The notes beneath the pieces were generated by a model. It had not been told where the DNA came from. It did no database searches and was given only the letters and a program-made list of their open reading frames with translations. The position numbers and the translations under genes are program-made. From an uncultured Clostridium sp. (lineage in GTDB: Bacteria; Bacillota; Clostridia; Peptostreptococcales; Peptostreptococcaceae), in the NCBI GenBank assembly GCA_900550335.1, contig URRU01000024.1:1-14614 (forward strand): 14,614 bases of DNA. Reading direction: 5' to 3'. This document shows, piece by piece, positions 7,546-13,578 of the stretch (positions are counted from its first letter, which is position 1; every line of letters begins with the position of its first letter).

Positions 7546-9240
7546 TTGATTCTCGAAATATATATGAAAAATTGTGCTCTTGTAGAGGAGTTAAGGCTCA
7601 CTATAGACAAAAACTTGAATATTTTAACTGGGGAAACAGGTTCGGGAAAATCTATTATAATAGATGCACTTGGGCTATGTCTGGGAAATAAATACGATAA
7701 ATCATTTTTAAGAAAAGGAACTGAAAAAGGTCTTGTAGAGACAGTTTTTTATTCTGAAAATGAAAATTTAAAAAGAATAATGTCTGAAAATGATATTGAT
7801 ATGGAAGATGGAATAGTTACCATTGCAAGGGTAATCTATTCTGATGGAAAAAGTACAGCTAGGGTCAATGGAAGGACTGTAAAATTAACACTTCTTAAAG
7901 AAATAGTGTCTTATTTGATAGATGTCCATGGACAGCATCAAAATCAGCTTTTATTTGATCCTAGTAGACATCTAAAATTTATAGATGCATTTGCAGGAGA
8001 AAAGATTTTAGATGCTAAAAATGAATATAAAGAACTGTACTCTAAATATTCAAAAATAAAGTCTGAGTTATCAAGATTAAATGATAATAAAGATGAGATG
8101 GAAATTCAGAGGGAAATAGATTTATTGAAATTCCAAATAGATGAGATAGAGGCGGCAAATTTAAATGCTGAAGAATATGAGGAACTTATTCAAAAGAGGG
8201 ATGTATTTAGAAATAGCGAAAAAATATTTAATAATCTAAATGTATCCTATGAGGCAATACACAATAGCGAAATAAATGCTATAGATATTGTAGGAAGGGT
8301 AGTTAGTGAATTATCGACAATATCATCTTTTGATAAAAAAATAGAAAATATTTACAATGAAGTAGAAAGAATAATGTACGAATTACAGGATCTTTCTGGT
8401 GAAATAAGAGATTATAAAGATAGTATAAATTTTGAACCGTATGAACTTGAACAGATTGAGATAAGATTAAATGATATAAACAATCTTAGAAGAAAATATG
8501 GAGATACTATAGAGGATATATTCAAATTCCATGAAAAAATATCTAAAAGATTGTACGATATTTTAAATAGGGATGAAGAAAAAGAAAGACTAAAGGAAGA
8601 ATTAGAATCTATAGAAAAAGAATTATATAAAAAATCAGAAGTATTAACTGAAATTAGAAAAGAAGAAGCTGAAAAAATGGCAGCTCTTTTAATTGAAGAG
8701 CTTGATAGCATGGACATGAAGAATGTAAGATTCTCAACAGAATTTAGCGATAGAGATTTTACAGCAGAAGGAAGAGATTTAGCTGAGTTTATGATTTCTT
8801 TCAACGTTGGAGAAGATTTAAGACCTATATCAAAGGTAGCGTCTGGTGGGGAAATATCTAGATTCATGCTTGCATTTAAGACTATTTTAGCGGATACAGA
8901 CGAGATAGAAACATTAGTGTTTGATGAAATTGATACAGGGATAAGTGGTATAGCAGCTCAAAATGTTGGAGAAAAATTATCTGATATAGCTTCTAAGAAG
9001 CAGATTATTTGTATAACTCATCTTCCTCAGATTGCTGCAAATGCAGATACTCACTACTGTATAGAAAAGAAAACTGATGGTGAAAGAACATTTACAACTG
9101 TAGAAAAGTTAGACTACGATGGTAGAAAAAGAGAAATATCTAGGTTAATATCAGGAAAACAAATAACAGAAAAAACAATAGAACATGCTAAGGAAATCTT
9201 GTCTCTTTCAGAGGCGTATAAAATAAATAGAGTTTTGTAG
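7546..9240 (+). CDS. recN: DNA repair protein RecN
   Basis: RecN is an SMC-like ATPase that acts early in double-strand break repair. The 564-residue protein has Walker A GETGSGKS (29-36), a long coiled-coil middle (about 150-400, rich in E/K/I/L), the ABC signature SGGEISRFMLAFK (433-445), Walker B LVFDEIDTGISG (457-468, with D460-E461), and the H-loop ICITHLPQIAA. Starting at TTG 7546 gives LILEIYMKNCALVEELRL, matching the usual RecN beginning (M-L-x-E-L-x-I-K-N-F-A-L-I). The first ATG, at 7564, would cut off the first beta strand. No usable closer start exists: the frame has a TAG at 7519-7521. The initiation region is unusual (see the separate leader entry). No LexA-type box is obvious upstream. 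It is followed after 53 bp by the Spo0A-like gene. Confidence 0.95.
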   Translation: MILEIYMKNCALVEELRLTIDKNLNILTGETGSGKSIIIDALGLCLGNKYDKSFLRKGTEKGLVETVFYSENENLKRIMSENDIDMEDGIVTIARVIYSDGKSTARVNGRTVKLTLLKEIVSYLIDVHGQHQNQLLFDPSRHLKFIDAFAGEKILDAKNEYKELYSKYSKIKSELSRLNDNKDEMEIQREIDLLKFQIDEIEAANLNAEEYEELIQKRDVFRNSEKIFNNLNVSYEAIHNSEINAIDIVGRVVSELSTISSFDKKIENIYNEVERIMYELQDLSGEIRDYKDSINFEPYELEQIEIRLNDINNLRRKYGDTIEDIFKFHEKISKRLYDILNRDEEKERLKEELESIEKELYKKSEVLTEIRKEEAEKMAALLIEELDSMDMKNVRFSTEFSDRDFTAEGRDLAEFMISFNVGEDLRPISKVASGGEISRFMLAFKTILADTDEIETLVFDEIDTGISGIAAQNVGEKLSDIASKKQIICITHLPQIAANADTHYCIEKKTDGERTFTTVEKLDYDGRKREISRLISGKQITEKTIEHAKEILSLSEAYKINRVL

Positions 9241-9293
9241 AAGATTTAAAAAGTATTAAATATATTTTAGACCTTTAACCAGGGGGAAGTGGA

Positions 9294-9770
9294 ATGGAAA
9301 CTAATGAAAAGATATTGTATACAAGTATATACAAATATCTAGAAGAAGCCCAAGTAGAAGATTTAAACGACGAGGATATAAAATTTATAAATACTATTGA
9401 GTTAGATACAAGAGAATTTATAAAGGATATAGGCATTCGAGCTAGTTTAAAGGGATATAAGTATATAAAAGAATCTATTTATGTAGAATTATTAAAGGAT
9501 ACTAAATACGATATAAAAGAATACAATACTCTAATAACTACTATAGCAGAGGAAAATAATACTGAAAAATACAATATAGAAAGAAGTATTAGATATGCTA
9601 TAGAGGTTCTAAAAAATAGCAGAGACTATAATGAACTGAATAAATTTTTAGGTAAGGATGTTTTTTCAAAATACAATATGCCTACAAATTTAGAATTTAT
9701 TTTTTATGCAGCTGAAAAGATACGAGATTCTAAAAGTAAATGCAATACTTTCAGAAATAAAATAATTTAA
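9294..9770 (+). CDS. Receiver-less Spo0A-like DNA-binding protein (Spo0A effector domain only)
   Basis: From residue ~38 to ~147 this 158-residue protein follows the C-terminal DNA-binding domain of Spo0A, the sporulation master regulator. Landmarks I recognise are IKDIGIRASLKGYKYIKESI (43-62; Spo0A has I-G-V-P-A-H-I-K-G-Y-x-Y-L-R-E-A-I), ITTIAEENNTEKYNIERSIR (81-100) with YAIEV (101-105), and MPTNLEFIFYAAEKIRD (129-145; Spo0A has K-P-T-N-S-E-F-I-A-M-V-A-D-K-L-R). E96, R97 and R100 line up with recognition-helix residues of Spo0A recalled as base-contacting. The ~120-residue receiver domain with its phosphorylated aspartate is absent; a 37-residue helical, acidic stretch precedes the domain instead. 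The frame is intact, with AGGGGGA at 9281-9287 and an ATG at 9294. Position between recN and steA is where spoIVB-spo0A lie in spore formers. Its targets and whether it is active without phosphorylation are unknown. Confidence 0.85.
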   Translation: METNEKILYTSIYKYLEEAQVEDLNDEDIKFINTIELDTREFIKDIGIRASLKGYKYIKESIYVELLKDTKYDIKEYNTLITTIAEENNTEKYNIERSIRYAIEVLKNSRDYNELNKFLGKDVFSKYNMPTNLEFIFYAAEKIRDSKSKCNTFRNKII

Positions 9771-9879
9771 AAAAGTATTACATTGGGAATAAAAGTTAAA
9801 TTTTGTGGAAGTGACGATTAAATTCGTACTTCCTATTTTTTTGTAAAAATAAAAATATAATAAAAGTTAAAAAAGTATT
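9766..9879 (+). repeat. Short direct repeats around the terminator downstream of the Spo0A-like gene
   Basis: TTAAAAAAGTATT occurs at 9767-9779 (overlapping the stop codon) and at 9867-9879, exactly 100 bp apart; a copy with one A fewer is at 9246-9257, upstream of the same gene. AATAAAAGTTAAA occurs at 9788-9800 and 9859-9871. In DNA this AT-rich some repetition is expected by chance, so a regulatory meaning is only a possibility. Confidence 0.4.
9807..9842 (+). terminator. Rho-independent terminator after the Spo0A-like gene
   Basis: Left arm GGAAGT (9807-9812), a bulged G (9813) and ACGA (9814-9817) pair with TCGT (9824-9827) and ACTTCC (9828-9833) across a 6-nt loop. TATTTTTTT follows immediately at 9834-9842. 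It ends the nusB-recN-Spo0A-like transcript and separates it from steA. Confidence 0.85.
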
Positions 9880-9979
9880 TGAAATTGAGCGATTATGCCA
9901 TGCCAAAAGTGTTTATAAAAAATAATTTAAAAAAAATAAATCTAAAAATGTTAAAAATAAGCGGTTAAATAGAAAAATA

Positions 9980-9988
9980 TGGTATAAT
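9980..9988 (+). promoter_or_regulatory. Extended -10 promoter for the steA operon
   Basis: A perfect TATAAT at 9983-9988 is preceded by TG at 9980-9981 with one base between, forming an extended -10 element. No good -35 is visible at 16-18 bp spacing. Transcription would start near 9995, giving a leader of roughly 28 nt before the steA ATG at 10023. The 231 bp from 9771 to 10001 hold only the terminator, repeats and this promoter; I see no gene there. Confidence 0.65.
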
Positions 9989-10022
9989 ATAATGTGATTT
10001 TATGAAATTTGGAGGGTTTGAT

Positions 10023-11144
10023 ATGATAGTCAAGGCACCGATAAGGGTAGACCGCAAAACAAAGAAGCTTGCTAAAAGAATTCAGCCTGGTGAGATAGCA
10101 GTTATCAACCACGTTGATATAGATGAGGTTGCAGCAAACTCTTTAGTTGAAGCTAAGGTCAAATTAGTTATAAATGCCGCTGAGTCTATAAGTGGTAGAT
10201 ATCCTAACAAGGGACCTGGAATTTTAACAGAAAACAACATACTTATAATAGATAGAGTAGGAGAAGATGTTTTTAATAATGTAACTGAAGGTGAAACATT
10301 AGTAGTAGAAGATGGAAAAATATTCCGTGGTGATGAACTTATAGGCGAAGGAGATGTTCTTACTAAAGAAAAAGTAGCTGTTCAGATTAAATTAGCATAC
10401 GACAACTTAGGAGAAGAATTAGACAGATTTATAGACAATACAATAGAATATGCTAAGAAAGAAAAAGGTTTTATACTTGGAGAAGTAGAAATTCCTAAGG
10501 TTAAAACAAAATATCGGGGAAAACAGGTTCTTATAGTTGTAAGAGGACAGGATTACAAAGAAGATTTAGCAACAATGATTTCTTATATTGAAGAGGTTAA
10601 ACCAATTTTAGTAGGTGTAGACGGTGGAGCAGATGCACTTATGGAATTTGGATATAAACCAGATGTTGTAGTAGGAGATATGGATAGTGTAGGCGATGAA
10701 TCATTAAAGGCAGCTGGAGAAATTGTCGTACATGCATACACAGACGGTAGAGCACCAGGGCTTAAAAGAGTTCAGGAATTAGGGCTTGATGCTGTAGTAT
10801 TCCCAGCTCCAGGTACAAGTGAAGATATAGCGATGCTTATAGCATACGAATACAATGCTGAGTTAATAGTTGCACTTGGAACTCATTCTAATATAATAGA
10901 CTTCCTTGAAAAAGGTAGAAAAGGTATGGCGAGTACTTTCCTAGTTAGAATGAAGATAGGTGCTAAGCTTATCGACGCAAAAGGGGTAAACCTTTTATAC
11001 AGAAGTAAATTAAAAATAAAATATATTTGGGCATTAATAGCGACTGCATTATTCCCAGTATTGATACTGGCATCATTATCGCCAAAAATGCAGCAGTTTA
11101 TACAGCTTATGCAGCTAAAATTAAGAATAATGCTTAATATGTAG
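10023..11144 (+). CDS. steA: SteA-like cytokinetic-ring protein (thiamin pyrophosphokinase-like fold, C-terminal membrane segment)
   Basis: SteA in Corynebacterium glutamicum acts with SteB in daughter-cell separation at the division site. This 373-residue protein has an N-terminal domain of its own (1-160), a region resembling the thiamin pyrophosphokinase fold with GVDGGADALMEFGYKPD (198-214) and VVVGDMDSVGDESL (215-228), and PAPGTSEDIAML (261-272). A single hydrophobic segment follows at about 334-352 (IWALIATALFPVLILASL) and a short basic, amphipathic tail. The GDMDSV loop echoes the GDxDS loop of thiamin pyrophosphokinases, but enzymatic activity has not been shown here. ATG at 10023 is chosen because GGAGG at 10011-10015 sits 7 nt before it; an ATG at 10002 would precede that site. 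It is the first gene of its operon. Confidence 0.9.
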   Translation: MIVKAPIRVDRKTKKLAKRIQPGEIAVINHVDIDEVAANSLVEAKVKLVINAAESISGRYPNKGPGILTENNILIIDRVGEDVFNNVTEGETLVVEDGKIFRGDELIGEGDVLTKEKVAVQIKLAYDNLGEELDRFIDNTIEYAKKEKGFILGEVEIPKVKTKYRGKQVLIVVRGQDYKEDLATMISYIEEVKPILVGVDGGADALMEFGYKPDVVVGDMDSVGDESLKAAGEIVVHAYTDGRAPGLKRVQELGLDAVVFPAPGTSEDIAMLIAYEYNAELIVALGTHSNIIDFLEKGRKGMASTFLVRMKIGAKLIDAKGVNLLYRSKLKIKYIWALIATALFPVLILASLSPKMQQFIQLMQLKLRIMLNM

Positions 11145-11166
11145 TTTTTAGCAGGAGGAAAATATT

Positions 11167-12039
11167 ATGCATATAAATATGAAATATTATATTGTTTCGA
11201 TTGGTGCAATATTCCTAGCTTTAGGTATAGGTATACTTGTAGGATTCAATCTAAACAATAACGAAGAAATTAACAAACAGCAGGCTTCTATAATAGAACA
11301 GCTTGATGAAGAATTTAATACTATTAAAGAAGAAAATGATACATTATCAAGTGATTTAAAAGAAACAGATAAAAAATACAATGATTTAATAGAATATGTA
11401 AATGCAAATGCAGATGCTTTAATGACAGGTTCTTTATCAGGTAAAAAAGTTGCTGTTATATCTACTTATGGAAGAACAGAAAATGTAGATAAATTAAAAG
11501 AAATAGTAAATTCAAATGAAGGTTCAGTAGCTTTTGAATTAGTATTCAATAAAGAAATAACTGACGAAGAAATAATAAAAGAGGCTGCAAAGAAAACTGG
11601 AGAAAAATTCAAATCAACTGAGGATGTTGTAAATTATGTATTCGATATAGTAAAAAGAGGTAATGCAGAAACTCTTGCTCCACTAGAAGAATTAAAAATG
11701 ATAGATTTAAATTCTGAAAGAGATGATATAGCAAACTTCTCATCTGTTTTAATATCAGCAGCATCAGAATCATCAGATCCAGCAAAACAGTTTAATGCAC
11801 TTGACAAATTTGTAGTATCAAAATTAAAATCTGAAAACAAATATGTAGTTGAAGCACAGACAAAAGGAGCTAAAACTTCATACGTTGAACAGTACGCTAA
11901 AAATAAAGCAGCAACTGTAGATAATATAGATGAAAAAACAGGAGAACTATCTTTAGTTGCTCTAGTACAGGATGAAAATCTTGTAGGTAATTTCGGAAGA
12001 TTAGATACAGCATCTTCTCTAATCCCAATGGAAAAATAA
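11167..12039 (+). CDS. steB: SteB/MctB-like membrane-anchored protein (copper-transporter-domain family)
   Basis: The 290-residue protein opens with a transmembrane anchor (about 7-27, IVSIGAIFLALGIGILVGFNL), then a coiled coil (about 33-78, rich in E/N/K/L) and a mixed alpha/beta domain beginning LSGKKVAVISTYGRTENVDK (90-109) and ending near the C-terminus. This matches the SteB/MctB family. In mycobacteria MctB has been linked to copper, while in Corynebacterium SteB partners SteA in cell separation. There is no obvious copper site here: no Cys is present and histidine is nearly absent, so a copper role seems unlikely. Placement directly after steA (22-bp gap, AGGAGG at 11153-11158) supports the SteB reading. 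Topology would put the C-terminal domain outside the membrane. Confidence 0.82.
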   Translation: MHINMKYYIVSIGAIFLALGIGILVGFNLNNNEEINKQQASIIEQLDEEFNTIKEENDTLSSDLKETDKKYNDLIEYVNANADALMTGSLSGKKVAVISTYGRTENVDKLKEIVNSNEGSVAFELVFNKEITDEEIIKEAAKKTGEKFKSTEDVVNYVFDIVKRGNAETLAPLEELKMIDLNSERDDIANFSSVLISAASESSDPAKQFNALDKFVVSKLKSENKYVVEAQTKGAKTSYVEQYAKNKAATVDNIDEKTGELSLVALVQDENLVGNFGRLDTASSLIPMEK

Positions 12040-12049
12040 GGAGAAAAAA

Positions 12050-12748
12050 ATGGAACATTATACAAGTATAATAATGCCAGCATTTAATGAGGGTAGCAGA
12101 ATAAAAGCTACCCTTGAAGGAATTGTTGGTATAGATGAAATAAATGAAATAATAGTTGTCGACGATGGTTCTTCTGATAATACAGAATCAGAGGCTAAAA
12201 GTGTAGACAGCGAAAAAGTGAAGGTATTTAGACTTGATAAAAACAGAGGTAAGGGATATGCTCTTAACTTCGGTCTTAAAGAAGCTCTAAAAAATGCAGA
12301 TATAGTAGGTTTCTTAGATGCAGATTTAGGGTCTTGTTCTTCAGAAGTAATAAAAATAATAAAACCAGTATTCAATGACGAAGCAGATGTTACAATAGCA
12401 CAGTTCCCTGGGGCTAAGAAAAAGGGAGGATTAGGTCTTGTAAAAGGTCTAGCTAAAGAATCTGTATATGAAATGACAGGTGTTGAATTAAATGCTAGCA
12501 TATCAGGTCAGAGAATATTCAAAAAAGAAGTAATAGAAAGATTTGATACAATACCTTATGGATATGGTGTCGAAGTTGGTATGTCTATAGACATATTAAA
12601 ATGGGGATACAGAATTAAAGAAGTTCCAGTAGAAATGACTCACAATGAAACTGGAAGAGATTTAAAAGGATTTATCCACAGAGGTAAACAGTATTACCAT
12701 ATCAAAAAAGTTGTAAAACAGAAGAAAAAGGAATGGGGTGCTAAGTAA
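12050..12748 (+). CDS. Family 2 glycosyltransferase
   Basis: This 232-residue GT-A fold enzyme has the GT2 landmarks: IIMPAFNEGSRI (7-18), EIIVVDDGSSDNT (33-45), NRGKGYALNFGL (65-76), the D-A-D metal motif at D90-A-D92, and SGQRIFKKEVI (152-162). A C-terminal region YGYGVEVGMSIDILKWGYRI (170-189) resembles polyprenyl-phosphate sugar transferases, but there are no membrane segments, so the protein is soluble or peripheral. A lysine-rich tail (HIKKVVKQKKKEWG) could contact the membrane surface. Donor and acceptor are not readable from sequence. AAGGAG at 12038-12043 overlaps the steB stop, and the end overlaps the next gene by one base (TAATG), so GT2 and the MraY-like protein are translationally coupled. 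Confidence 0.88.
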   Translation: MEHYTSIIMPAFNEGSRIKATLEGIVGIDEINEIIVVDDGSSDNTESEAKSVDSEKVKVFRLDKNRGKGYALNFGLKEALKNADIVGFLDADLGSCSSEVIKIIKPVFNDEADVTIAQFPGAKKKGGLGLVKGLAKESVYEMTGVELNASISGQRIFKKEVIERFDTIPYGYGVEVGMSIDILKWGYRIKEVPVEMTHNETGRDLKGFIHRGKQYYHIKKVVKQKKKEWGAK

Positions 12749-13572
12749 TGGCAGATATATACATTATGCTTATACTTGCATTAGTAGGATTTGTAGGTAC
12801 ACTTCTTATAATTCCTATGTTCAAAAAAATGTTAATAGAAGGCGAAATTGTTAGACCTAACTACAAACAGGATATGATACCTGTAAGTATGGGGATAGTA
12901 TTCGTTCCAATGCTTGTTATATCATCTATGGTGCTTGCATATATAGATAGAGATCAAGAACACATGAAATATTTATTTATGTTCTTATTTGCAGCTTTAT
13001 CTATGTCATTTGCAGGGATAATGGACGATATAATAGGAAATAGAAATGTAAGTGGTCTAAAAGGACACTTTAAAAGTCTTTTTAAAGGAACTCTTACAAC
13101 AGGTGGATTTAAAGCACTTTACGGTGGATTTGTTGGATTATTAATATCAGTAGTTTTAACAAGAAGTATACCTGAAATAGTTTTAAATACACTTATAATA
13201 GCACTTTCTACAAATCTTATGAACTTAATGGATTTAAGACCAGGAAGAGCTATAAAAGTTTACTTAGTTATAATGATTGTTATGATAGCAACACTTACTG
13301 GATTTACTAGAATATTACCATTTTTAATAGTTCCAGCAGTTCTTGCTTACTTTAATCAGGATTTAAAGGCAAAATGTATGATGGGAGATGCTGGTTCAAA
13401 TGTTCTTGGTATATCAATAGGTATATTTATGGCATTTGGATATTCAATGAATGTAAAAATAGGATGGCTAGTTTTCCTAGTACTTATCCATATTTTAACA
13501 GAAAAGTATTCTCTTACTAAAATAATAGAAAAAAATAAAGTCCTTAATTTCTTGGACAGATTAGGAAGGTAG
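12748..13572 (+). CDS. Divergent MraY/WecA-family membrane protein
   Basis: A multi-pass membrane protein of 274 residues with phospho-N-acetylhexosamine transferase landmarks. The aspartate pair G-I-M-D-D-I-I-G-N lies at about 90-98. A motif N-L-M-N-L-M-D-L-R-P-G-R-A-I-K replaces the usual N-x-x-N-x-x-D-G-x-D-G-L. M-M-G-D-A-G-S-N-V-L-G corresponds to the family G-D-x-G-S. The His-rich cytoplasmic loop (HIHH or HHHxE) near the C-terminus is not visible; only H-I-L-T-E-K remains in that area. Family members transfer a sugar-1-phosphate to undecaprenyl phosphate, but the altered motifs and short length make the substrate doubtful. True mraY is normally in the murein cluster, so this is a paralog. 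Start ATG overlaps the GT2 stop. Confidence 0.8.
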   Translation: MADIYIMLILALVGFVGTLLIIPMFKKMLIEGEIVRPNYKQDMIPVSMGIVFVPMLVISSMVLAYIDRDQEHMKYLFMFLFAALSMSFAGIMDDIIGNRNVSGLKGHFKSLFKGTLTTGGFKALYGGFVGLLISVVLTRSIPEIVLNTLIIALSTNLMNLMDLRPGRAIKVYLVIMIVMIATLTGFTRILPFLIVPAVLAYFNQDLKAKCMMGDAGSNVLGISIGIFMAFGYSMNVKIGWLVFLVLIHILTEKYSLTKIIEKNKVLNFLDRLGR

Positions 13573-13578
13573 TCATTT

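Noticed and set aside
7491..7691. 66-codon open frame on the + strand starting with ATG just before recN
   Set aside because: It overlaps recN in another frame, has no family resemblance, and its start lies upstream of the strong Shine-Dalgarno, not behind one.
8412..8867. 151-codon reverse-strand open frame inside recN
   Set aside because: Ser/Leu/Ile-rich composition typical of antisense to a Glu/Lys-rich coiled coil; no ribosome binding site; recN is clearly the real gene.
9802..9812. TTTGTGGAAGT, one mismatch from a 0A box (TTTGTCGAA)
   Set aside because: It overlaps the left arm of the terminator stem, which explains the bases; one mismatch in AT-rich DNA is weak evidence.
9891..9905. 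TGCCATGCCA tandem pentamer upstream of steA, as a possible operator
   Set aside because: It is not palindromic and matches no operator I know; too short to support a call.
10002..10022. ATG at 10002 as an earlier steA start
   Set aside because: The GGAGG at 10011-10015 lies downstream of it and is correctly spaced for the ATG at 10023; the added residues do not fit the family start.
12153..12164. TTGTCGAC inside the GT2 gene, similar to a 0A box
   Set aside because: It encodes the conserved V-V-D-D stretch of the glycosyltransferase, so coding constraint explains it.
11634..12501. Two reverse-strand open frames of ~150 codons opposite steB and the GT2 gene
   Set aside because: They are mirror images of well-supported + strand genes, with Ser-rich low-complexity translation and no conserved motif.
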